Part shown: positions 1 through 9,372 of the stretch, in pieces | Layout: each line of letters starts with the position of its first letter | How positions within the stretch are numbered: the first letter of the stretch is position 1 | NCBI GenBank assembly: GCA_025594325.1 | Contig: JANHCV010000013.1 | Coordinates: 62,001-126,000 of the forward strand | DNA from: Blastocladiella emersonii ATCC 22665 | Lineage: Eukaryota; Blastocladiomycota; Blastocladiomycetes; Blastocladiales; Blastocladiaceae | Direction: 5' to 3' | Length of the DNA stretch: 64,000 nt | Translations under genes and position numbers: made by a program | Notes under the pieces: model-generated | The model's database searches: none | Told to the model about the DNA's origin: nothing | What the model saw: the letters and a program-made list of their open reading frames with translations, nothing else

Positions 1-538
1 AACGCACCACGCGCTGCGCACACGGCGCAAACGGCCACCCTGGTGACACGCACACTCGCATGAACGGCAGGCATGCAAGGCGTCCTGAACTCAACGATGA
101 TATATCGTCTAGGTCTGCTCGCTCCAACGGGTGCGCCTGCCTGCCCTCCCTGTGCCATGGATTGATTGATTCATGTCCAGTGCTGCCCCCATGCTTGCTT
201 TCATGGCCGCGGGGTCCGTCAGGACGCCTTGCAATGGGTGCGCCAACCCCTGTTGCCAGCCATGTGGCAAGAAACACCACAGCACCTGCGTCGCCCTGGC
301 CACCGTACCTTGCAAACAGCGTAGCAGCCGTACTGCTTCAGAGGGCTGCAGAGGGCTGGCTGCGGAGGGCTGAGGCGGCAGGGCTCCTCCTGCAGGAGAC
401 AGTGCTGGGGCCAAGGAGTTAGTGCTAGGGACTACTAACTGAATGGTGAATGACCCACACACCACATGCTCCTGGCAGGAGTGCGTGTGGGCGCGTGGGC
501 CTGTGTCCGTGCGTGCCTGGATTAGTCCTCCATCACAA
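1..538. other. GC-rich unit segment A (shown in unit 1)
   Basis: This is mostly non-repetitive GC-rich DNA, with the same content at this offset in every unit. Visible elements are short stem arms ACGAT/ATCGT around five bases (94-108), a GATT triplet repeat (163-174), three GAGGGCTG copies (341-348, 351-358, 365-372) and a perfect 12-bp palindrome CTCCTGCAGGAG (387-398). Variable sites 279 and 404 lie here. No supported gene or RNA is seen. Confidence 0.7.
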
Positions 539-588
539 GTGACCAAGGTGACCAAGGTGACCAAGGTGACCAAGGTGACCAAGGTGAC
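539..588. repeat. 9-bp minisatellite, five perfect copies (unit 1)
   Basis: Five perfect copies of GTGACCAAG (539-583) are followed by GTGAC. The copy number is five in every unit of the window. Read as codons it gives a Val-Thr-Lys run on the plus strand and Leu-Val-Thr on the minus strand, which accounts for the low-complexity stretch in the overlapping reading frames. Confidence 0.95.
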
Positions 589-722
589 ATGCAAGCACCA
601 AGTTAGAGCGGCGGGGCAGCCATGGAAAGAAGGGCACAGGTACAAACTACCGTACCCTGGCCGCGGCCACTTGTCGCAGAACAGCCCTGCATGGCTCAGG
701 ACGCGGCGGGCGTTGGAGACAG
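589..722. other. GC-rich unit segment B with SpeI-site polymorphism (unit 1)
   Basis: A short non-repetitive segment with the 12-bp palindrome TGGCCGCGGCCA at 658-669. Three bases after it, offset 672 is t in most units and a in units 4, 6 and 16-19. The a allele makes ACTAGT and puts a stop into the reading frames on both strands. Confidence 0.7.
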
Positions 723-753
723 GGTAGGTAGGTAGGTAGCAGCAGCAGCAGCA
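723..753. repeat. GGTA x4 and GCA x5 compound microsatellite (unit 1)
   Basis: Four GGTA copies (723-738) run directly into five GCA copies (739-753). Neither tract changes length in any unit of the window, which is unusual for a perfect microsatellite in 20 copies. Confidence 0.95.
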
Positions 754-1199
754 AGGAGCAGGACCTGGCTGGCAAACAACACAAGTGAAGGCGTGCGTGA
801 TGGAGTGAGAGAGTGTTGAATGAATGGATGGGTGGATGCGATGCAGACCAGCATACGTGTCGTGCGTCGTCCGGATTGGTCGGCGACCACCCGCCAATCC
901 TGCGGCATGGCTGTGGGGGCGGCAGTGGTGGTAGTGGAGCTAGAGTGGTGTCGTGGGGCTGGTGGGGTCCCCTCTCCTTCCTGTCTCGCCTAGGTGGGTG
1001 GGCGGACGTAGCGCGCATGCGGGCGGGCAAGGTAGGAACGTTGTTCAAGCAATGGATCATGTACTTTATGGCATGTGATCTGCAAGACAGGGAGGGGGAG
1101 CGACTGTGTCTAATTTTGACCGAGGGACCTTGCTGCAGCCAACGTCTGGCCCAATCCGACCCTCCACAAATCGCAACATGCACGAAACAAATTAGCTGA
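754..1199. other. G-rich unit segment C (unit 1)
   Basis: GC-rich DNA without a supported gene. A GAATG/GGATG-like stretch lies at 817-842. From 907 to 1036 the plus strand is markedly G-rich, with G5 at 914, G4 at 955 and 964, and the run GGTGGGTGGGCGG at 993-1005, which could form at most a two-layer G-quadruplex. Variable site 807 lies here. The composition changes to AT-richer near 1200. Confidence 0.65.
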
Positions 1200-2550
1200 C
1201 GTTTGGGATGTACCAAACCAGCCACGTAGATAACTTTCATGGTACTCAAACAAGACCATACTCAAATCTTTGACTTCCTGCATGTCCAGCTAGCCAGGCT
1301 TCTGTAAATCACATTGATGACGCAACAAAATATCTGGCCATAAGAATATTGTAAACCAGCCACTCTGGCAATTGTCATGGCACTCAAACAAAACCATATT
1401 CAAATCTTCGACTTCCCGCATGCCCATGTGGGCAAGGACCTATAAATCACAGTATCGAACCAACAAAATATCTGACCATAGAAACATAGTATACCAGCCA
1501 CGAGGACAATTGTCATGGTACTCAAACAAAACCATATTCAAATCTTTGACTATTCACATGTCTAGCTGGTTGGCGACCCATAAATCGTAACATTGGAGCA
1601 ACAAAATATCTGACCACGGAAATACAGTAAACAAGCCCCGGAGATAATTGTCATGGTTCTCAAACAAAACCATATTCAGATCTTTGAATACCCCATGTCC
1701 AGGTGGTTGGGGGCCCAGAAATCGTAACATCGAACCAACAAAATATTTGACCATAGAAATATACTAAACCAGCCACGTACGTAATTGTCGCGTTACTTAA
1801 ACAAAACCATACTCAAAACTTTGACTTCCCGCATGTTCACCTAGCCAGGTACCCATAAATCACAGTATCGAGCCAACGAAAGATCTGACAATGGAAATAT
1901 AGTAAACCGGCCGCGGAGAGAATTCTCATGGTACTCAAATGAAACCATACTCAAATCTATGACTTCCCACATGTCCAGCTGGTTGAGGACCCATAAATCG
2001 TAACGTCAAAGCAACAATGTATCTGACCATGGGAATATAGTAAACGAGCCCCGGAGATAATTGTCATGGTACGCAAACAAAACCATACTCAAGTCTATGC
2101 CTTCCCACATGTCCAGCTGGTTGGGGATCCATAAATCCCAGTATCGAACCAACAAGATATCTGACCATTGGACTATATGTAACCGATCCCGTAGGTAATT
2201 GTCATGATACCCAAACAAAACCATATTCAAATCTTTCACATCCCGCATGTCCAGCTAGCCAGGGACCCATAAATCACAGTATCCAACCAACAAAGTATCT
2301 GACCAAAGAAAGATCATAAACCAGCCACGCAGATAATTGTCATGGTATTCAAACAAAACCATACTCAAATCTTCGAATACCCGATGTCCAGGTGGGCAAG
2401 GGCCTATACATCACAGTGTTGAACCAACAAAGTATCTGACGATCGGGATGTATCAAACCGGCCATGCTGATAATTGTCATGGTACTCAAACATAATCATA
2501 GTCGAGTCTTCGAATATCCTCACGTCCACGTGGGCAAGGACCCAAAGCGC
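1200..2550. repeat. Nested satellite: ten diverged ~138-bp tandem subrepeats (unit 1)
   Basis: The anchor TCATGGTACTCAAAC, or a variant of it, begins at 1237, 1375, 1513, 1651, 1788, 1926, 2064, 2202, 2340 and 2477. The spacing is thus 138 bp, or 137 bp twice. Other conserved blocks are AAAACCATATTCAAATCTT, CATGTCCAGCT, CCATAAATC, AACCAACAAAATATCTGACC and GTAAACCAGCC. The copies are clearly diverged from each other, with three alternative middles (CTAGCCAGG, CTGGTTGGG, GTGGGCAAGG) mixed along the block. Copy 10 loses similarity after about 2550. Every complete unit has the same ten copies. Variable sites 1234, 1316, 1878 and 2504 lie here. The plus strand is rich in A and C. Confidence 0.93.
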
Positions 2551-2657
2551 CAGGTATCCAAATCTACCCCGTTGTGCACACTCTCCATTATCCAAGTCTG
2601 TCATCCTACAATTTTGGAACCCGTCGGCAAAGCTCACGGTCCAATCAACGAACAACA
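2551..2657. other. Unit segment D, non-repetitive (unit 1)
   Basis: About 107 bp linking the 138-bp block to the simple-repeat region. I see no recognisable element and no variation between units. Confidence 0.6.
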
Positions 2658-2749
2658 GCCAACCTGCCAACCTGGCTACCTACCTGCCTACCTGCCTAGC
2701 TGGCTATCTGCCTACCTGCAAACCTGCCAACCTGCCCTACCTGCTAACC
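2658..2749. repeat. Degenerate ACCTGCC/TACCTGCC simple repeat (unit 1)
   Basis: The tract is made of imperfect copies of ACCTGCC and TACCTGCC with interruptions such as TAGCTGGCTATC. A short ACACACACA run follows at 2752-2760. The same length and interruptions occur in every unit. Confidence 0.88.
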
Positions 2750-2837
2750 AAACACACACACCGCCTCGCAAGTCCTTGTGGGCCCGCGCTCTCTGGTTGC
2801 CGTCCCAGCCAACAAAGGAATGAATGATGAGCCCTGG

Positions 2838-2885
2838 CAGCCTGGCAGCCTGCCACACTGACAGCCTGGCAGCCTGCCACACTGA
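2838..2885. repeat. 24-bp minisatellite, two-copy allele (unit 1)
   Basis: Two tandem 24-bp copies begin CAGCCTGGCAGCC and end CACACTGA. A partial CAGCCTGG lies before and CAGCCTGACAG after. This is the only element in the unit whose copy number varies: two copies in units 1-6, 8, 12 and 16-20, three in units 7, 9, 10, 11, 13, 14 and 15. Confidence 0.95.
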
Positions 2886-3092
2886 CAGCCTGACAGCGCC
2901 CACCCAGTAGTTATTAGCTACCTCGTATGTCGTCTGAGAGGGGTTCAGCAGTCAATATACGACTGGTCTCCTCCTGGCTGGCAGCTCTGCTGTCCACTCC
3001 AAGTCCTGCATGATGATGGGCCAAGGAGCGTTACGAGCAGCTCCTCTGTCTATCCGCGTGAAACCACTCACCCGCTGACGGATGTACACCAC
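2886..3092. other. Unit segment E, non-repetitive (unit 1)
   Basis: This segment lies between the 24-bp minisatellite and the GCGCAC-rich tract. It carries the substitution sites 2932 and 3029, which occur in all four combinations in the window. No gene or RNA motif is recognised. Confidence 0.6.
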
Positions 3093-3156
3093 GCACCGTG
3101 CAGCGCGCACAGCGCACAGCGCCCAACGCACCACGCGCTGCGCACACGGCGCAAAC
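3093..3156. repeat. GCGCAC-rich degenerate tract across the unit 1/2 junction
   Basis: Imperfect short repeats of GCGCAC, CAGCGCA and CGCACCACG type continue across position 3124/3125. This shows that the chosen unit boundary is only the phase of the window, not a biological edge. The same tract spans every unit junction. Confidence 0.8.
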
Positions 3157-6100
3157 GGCCACCCTGGTGACACGCACACTCGCATGAACGGCAGGCATGC
3201 AAGGCGTCCTGAACTCAACGATGATATATCGTCTAGGTCTGCTCGCTCCAACGGGTGCGCCTGCCTGCCCTCCCTGTGCCATGGATTGATTGATTCATGT
3301 CCAGTGCTGCCCCCATGCTTGCTTTCATGGCCGCGGGGTCCGTCAGGACGCCTTGCAATGGGTGCGCCAACCCCTGTTGCCAGCCATGTGGCAAGAAACA
3401 CCACAGCACCTGCGTCGCCCTGGCCACCGTACCTTGCAAACAGCGTAGCAGCCGTACTGCTTCAGAGGGCTGCAGAGGGCTGGCTGCGGAGGGCTGAGGC
3501 GGCAGGGCTCCTCCTGCAGGAGACAGTGCTGGGGCCAAGGAGTTAGTGCTAGGGACTACTAACTGAATGGTGAATGACCCACACACCACATGCTCCTGGC
3601 AGGAGTGCGTGTGGGCGCGTGGGCCTGTGTCCGTGCGTGCCTGGATTAGTCCTCCATCACAAGTGACCAAGGTGACCAAGGTGACCAAGGTGACCAAGGT
3701 GACCAAGGTGACATGCAAGCACCAAGTTAGAGCGGCGGGGCAGCCATGGAAAGAAGGGCACAGGTACAAACTACCGTACCCTGGCCGCGGCCACTTGTCG
3801 CAGAACAGCCCTGCATGGCTCAGGACGCGGCGGGCGTTGGAGACAGGGTAGGTAGGTAGGTAGCAGCAGCAGCAGCAAGGAGCAGGACCTGGCTGGCAAA
3901 CAACACAAGTGAAGGCGTGCGTGATGGAGTGAGAGAGTGTTGAATGAATGGATGGGTGGATGCGATGCAGACCAGCATACGTGTCGTGCGTCGTCCGGAT
4001 TGGTCGGCGACCACCCGCCAATCCTGCGGCATGGCTGTGGGGGCGGCAGTGGTGGTAGTGGAGCTAGAGTGGTGTCGTGGGGCTGGTGGGGTCCCCTCTC
4101 CTTCCTGTCTCGCCTAGGTGGGTGGGCGGACGTAGCGCGCATGCGGGCGGGCAAGGTAGGAACGTTGTTCAAGCAATGGATCATGTACTTTATGGCATGT
4201 GATCTGCAAGACAGGGAGGGGGAGCGACTGTGTCTAATTTTGACCGAGGGACCTTGCTGCAGCCAACGTCTGGCCCAATCCGACCCTCCACAAATCGCAA
4301 CATGCACGAAACAAATTAGCTGACGTTTGGGATGTACCAAACCAGCCACGTAGATAACTTTCATGGTACTCAAACAAGACCATACTCAAATCTTTGACTT
4401 CCTGCATGTCCAGCTAGCCAGGCTTCTGTAAATCACATTGATGACGCAACAAAATATCTGGCCATAAGAATATTGTAAACCAGCCACTCTGGCAATTGTC
4501 ATGGCACTCAAACAAAACCATATTCAAATCTTCGACTTCCCGCATGCCCATGTGGGCAAGGACCTATAAATCACAGTATCGAACCAACAAAATATCTGAC
4601 CATAGAAACATAGTATACCAGCCACGAGGACAATTGTCATGGTACTCAAACAAAACCATATTCAAATCTTTGACTATTCACATGTCTAGCTGGTTGGCGA
4701 CCCATAAATCGTAACATTGGAGCAACAAAATATCTGACCACGGAAATACAGTAAACAAGCCCCGGAGATAATTGTCATGGTTCTCAAACAAAACCATATT
4801 CAGATCTTTGAATACCCCATGTCCAGGTGGTTGGGGGCCCAGAAATCGTAACATCGAACCAACAAAATATTTGACCATAGAAATATACTAAACCAGCCAC
4901 GTACGTAATTGTCGCGTTACTTAAACAAAACCATACTCAAAACTTTGACTTCCCGCATGTTCACCTAGCCAGGTACCCATAAATCACAGTATCGAGCCAA
5001 CAAAAGATCTGACAATGGAAATATAGTAAACCGGCCGCGGAGAGAATTCTCATGGTACTCAAATGAAACCATACTCAAATCTATGACTTCCCACATGTCC
5101 AGCTGGTTGAGGACCCATAAATCGTAACGTCAAAGCAACAATGTATCTGACCATGGGAATATAGTAAACGAGCCCCGGAGATAATTGTCATGGTACGCAA
5201 ACAAAACCATACTCAAGTCTATGCCTTCCCACATGTCCAGCTGGTTGGGGATCCATAAATCCCAGTATCGAACCAACAAGATATCTGACCATTGGACTAT
5301 ATGTAACCGATCCCGTAGGTAATTGTCATGATACCCAAACAAAACCATATTCAAATCTTTCACATCCCGCATGTCCAGCTAGCCAGGGACCCATAAATCA
5401 CAGTATCCAACCAACAAAGTATCTGACCAAAGAAAGATCATAAACCAGCCACGCAGATAATTGTCATGGTATTCAAACAAAACCATACTCAAATCTTCGA
5501 ATACCCGATGTCCAGGTGGGCAAGGGCCTATACATCACAGTGTTGAACCAACAAAGTATCTGACGATCGGGATGTATCAAACCGGCCATGCTGATAATTG
5601 TCATGGTACTCAAACATAATCATAGTCAAGTCTTCGAATATCCTCACGTCCACGTGGGCAAGGACCCAAAGCGCCAGGTATCCAAATCTACCCCGTTGTG
5701 CACACTCTCCATTATCCAAGTCTGTCATCCTACAATTTTGGAACCCGTCGGCAAAGCTCACGGTCCAATCAACGAACAACAGCCAACCTGCCAACCTGGC
5801 TACCTACCTGCCTACCTGCCTAGCTGGCTATCTGCCTACCTGCAAACCTGCCAACCTGCCCTACCTGCTAACCAAACACACACACCGCCTCGCAAGTCCT
5901 TGTGGGCCCGCGCTCTCTGGTTGCCGTCCCAGCCAACAAAGGAATGAATGATGAGCCCTGGCAGCCTGGCAGCCTGCCACACTGACAGCCTGGCAGCCTG
6001 CCACACTGACAGCCTGACAGCGCCCACCCAGTAGTTATTAGCTACCTCGTATGTCGTCTGAGAGGGGTTCAGCAGTCAATATACGACTGGTCTCCTCCTG

Positions 6101-6248
6101 GCTGGCAGCTCTGCTGTCCACTCCAAGTCCTGCATGATGATGGGCCAAGGAGGGTTACGAGCAGCTCCTCTGTCTATCCGCGTGAAACCACTCACCCGCT
6201 GACGGATGTACACCACGCACCGTGCAGCGCGCACAGCGCACAGCGCCC
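3125..6248. repeat. Satellite unit 2 (3,124 bp), reference state
   Basis: It carries the commonest base at all ten substitution sites and two 24-bp copies. It is indistinguishable from unit 20 at every variable site I found. Subrepeat block at 4324-5674. Confidence 0.96.
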
Positions 6249-9200
6249 AACGCACCACGCGCTGCGCACACGGCGCAAACGGCCACCCTGGTGACACGCA
6301 CACTCGCATGAACGGCAGGCATGCAAGGCGTCCTGAACTCAACGATGATATATCGTCTAGGTCTGCTCGCTCCAACGGGTGCGCCTGCCTGCCCTCCCTG
6401 TGCCATGGATTGATTGATTCATGTCCAGTGCTGCCCCCATGCTTGCTTTCATGGCCGCGGGGTCCGTCAGGACGCCTTGCAATGGGTGCGCCAACCCCTG
6501 TTGCCAGCCATGTGGCAAGAAACACCGCAGCACCTGCGTCGCCCTGGCCACCGTACCTTGCAAACAGCGTAGCAGCCGTACTGCTTCAGAGGGCTGCAGA
6601 GGGCTGGCTGCGGAGGGCTGAGGCGGCAGGGCTCCTCCTGCAGGAGACAGTGCTGGGGCCAAGGAGTTAGTGCTAGGGACTACTAACTGAATGGTGAATG
6701 ACCCACACACCACATGCTCCTGGCAGGAGTGCGTGTGGGCGCGTGGGCCTGTGTCCGTGCGTGCCTGGATTAGTCCTCCATCACAAGTGACCAAGGTGAC
6801 CAAGGTGACCAAGGTGACCAAGGTGACCAAGGTGACATGCAAGCACCAAGTTAGAGCGGCGGGGCAGCCATGGAAAGAAGGGCACAGGTACAAACTACCG
6901 TACCCTGGCCGCGGCCACTTGTCGCAGAACAGCCCTGCATGGCTCAGGACGCGGCGGGCGTTGGAGACAGGGTAGGTAGGTAGGTAGCAGCAGCAGCAGC
7001 AAGGAGCAGGACCTGGCTGGCAAACAACACAAGTGAAGGCGTGCGTGATGGAGTGAGAGAGTGTTGAATGAATGGATGGGTGGATGCGATGCAGACCAGC
7101 ATACGTGTCGTGCGTCGTCCGGATTGGTCGGCGACCACCCGCCAATCCTGCGGCATGGCTGTGGGGGCGGCAGTGGTGGTAGTGGAGCTAGAGTGGTGTC
7201 GTGGGGCTGGTGGGGTCCCCTCTCCTTCCTGTCTCGCCTAGGTGGGTGGGCGGACGTAGCGCGCATGCGGGCGGGCAAGGTAGGAACGTTGTTCAAGCAA
7301 TGGATCATGTACTTTATGGCATGTGATCTGCAAGACAGGGAGGGGGAGCGACTGTGTCTAATTTTGACCGAGGGACCTTGCTGCAGCCAACGTCTGGCCC
7401 AATCCGACCCTCCACAAATCGCAACATGCACGAAACAAATTAGCTGACGTTTGGGATGTACCAAACCAGCCACGTAGATAACTTTCATGGTACTCAAACA
7501 AGACCATACTCAAATCTTTGACTTCCTGCATGTCCAGCTAGCCAGGCTTCTGTAAATCACATTGATGACGCAACAAAATATCTGGCCATAAGAATATTGT
7601 AAACCAGCCACTCTGGCAATTGTCATGGCACTCAAACAAAACCATATTCAAATCTTCGACTTCCCGCATGCCCATGTGGGCAAGGACCTATAAATCACAG
7701 TATCGAACCAACAAAATATCTGACCATAGAAACATAGTATACCAGCCACGAGGACAATTGTCATGGTACTCAAACAAAACCATATTCAAATCTTTGACTA
7801 TTCACATGTCTAGCTGGTTGGCGACCCATAAATCGTAACATTGGAGCAACAAAATATCTGACCACGGAAATACAGTAAACAAGCCCCGGAGATAATTGTC
7901 ATGGTTCTCAAACAAAACCATATTCAGATCTTTGAATACCCCATGTCCAGGTGGTTGGGGGCCCAGAAATCGTAACATCGAACCAACAAAATATTTGACC
8001 ATAGAAATATACTAAACCAGCCACGTACGTAATTGTCGCGTTACTTAAACAAAACCATACTCAAAACTTTGACTTCCCGCATGTTCACCTAGCCAGGTAC
8101 CCATAAATCACAGTATCGAGCCAACAAAAGATCTGACAATGGAAATATAGTAAACCGGCCGCGGAGAGAATTCTCATGGTACTCAAATGAAACCATACTC
8201 AAATCTATGACTTCCCACATGTCCAGCTGGTTGAGGACCCATAAATCGTAACGTCAAAGCAACAATGTATCTGACCATGGGAATATAGTAAACGAGCCCC
8301 GGAGATAATTGTCATGGTACGCAAACAAAACCATACTCAAGTCTATGCCTTCCCACATGTCCAGCTGGTTGGGGATCCATAAATCCCAGTATCGAACCAA
8401 CAAGATATCTGACCATTGGACTATATGTAACCGATCCCGTAGGTAATTGTCATGATACCCAAACAAAACCATATTCAAATCTTTCACATCCCGCATGTCC
8501 AGCTAGCCAGGGACCCATAAATCACAGTATCCAACCAACAAAGTATCTGACCAAAGAAAGATCATAAACCAGCCACGCAGATAATTGTCATGGTATTCAA
8601 ACAAAACCATACTCAAATCTTCGAATACCCGATGTCCAGGTGGGCAAGGGCCTATACATCACAGTGTTGAACCAACAAAGTATCTGACGATCGGGATGTA
8701 TCAAACCGGCCATGCTGATAATTGTCATGGTACTCAAACATAATCATAGTCAAGTCTTCGAATATCCTCACGTCCACGTGGGCAAGGACCCAAAGCGCCA
8801 GGTATCCAAATCTACCCCGTTGTGCACACTCTCCATTATCCAAGTCTGTCATCCTACAATTTTGGAACCCGTCGGCAAAGCTCACGGTCCAATCAACGAA
8901 CAACAGCCAACCTGCCAACCTGGCTACCTACCTGCCTACCTGCCTAGCTGGCTATCTGCCTACCTGCAAACCTGCCAACCTGCCCTACCTGCTAACCAAA
9001 CACACACACCGCCTCGCAAGTCCTTGTGGGCCCGCGCTCTCTGGTTGCCGTCCCAGCCAACAAAGGAATGAATGATGAGCCCTGGCAGCCTGGCAGCCTG
9101 CCACACTGACAGCCTGGCAGCCTGCCACACTGACAGCCTGACAGCGCCCACCCAGTAGTTATTAGCTACCTCGTATGTCGTCTGAGAGGGGTTCAGCAGT

Positions 9201-9372
9201 CAATATACGACTGGTCTCCTCCTGGCTGGCAGCTCTGCTGTCCACTCCAAGTCCTGCATGATGATGGGCCAAGGAGCGTTACGAGCAGCTCCTCTGTCTA
9301 TCCGCGTGAAACCACTCACCCGCTGACGGATGTACACCACGCACCGTGCAGCGCGCACAGCGCACAGCGCCC
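6249..9372. repeat. Satellite unit 3 (3,124 bp)
   Basis: It differs from the reference by g at 6527 (offset 279) and c at 9277 (offset 3029). The 279g variant is shared only with unit 21. Two 24-bp copies; subrepeat block at 7448-8798. Confidence 0.96.

Larger units (their letters stand above)
1..3124. repeat. Satellite unit 1 (3,124 bp)
   Basis: It differs from the reference state by g at 1878, g at 2504 and c at 3029, and it has two 24-bp copies. Its 138-bp subrepeat block is 1200-2550. It matches unit 19 at every variable site except 672, where it has t and unit 19 has a. Confidence 0.96.

Noticed and set aside
433-439. TACTAAC as an intron branch point, with GGTAGG-type donors at 723-738
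   Set aside because: A single seven-base match and a microsatellite are not evidence of splicing without an exon reading frame or transcript.
539-588. Val-Thr-Lys repeat as a repetitive protein domain
   Set aside because: A 9-bp tandem repeat gives a periodic peptide in all six frames. There is no surrounding gene structure.
723-738. GGTA repeat as telomere-like sequence
   Set aside because: Four copies of a tetranucleotide do not match a telomeric repeat and are embedded inside every unit.
109-897. 262-codon minus-strand reading frame, and the similar long frames on both strands in each unit
   Set aside because: It overlaps other long frames on the opposite strand, is dominated by simple repeats (Leu-Val-Thr, poly-Cys, Ser/Pro-rich), matches no family I know, and has a stop in six of the 20 full units. 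Long frames are expected in stop-poor GC-rich DNA.
2380-2396. CENP-B-box-like TTCGAATACCCG and CACGTG (2527-2532) as centromere protein sites
   Set aside because: The first lacks key positions of the CENP-B consensus, and the second is a six-base palindrome that occurs by chance.
1237-2490. Half-unit (~69-bp) periodicity inside the 138-bp subrepeat
   Set aside because: The two halves share only short A/C-rich words such as AACAAAA and TGAC; the resemblance is too weak to separate from composition.
1200-2550. 138-bp repeats or the 24-bp repeats as a CRISPR array
   Set aside because: The repeats are directly adjacent with no unique spacers, there are no cas genes, and the context is a eukaryotic-style satellite.
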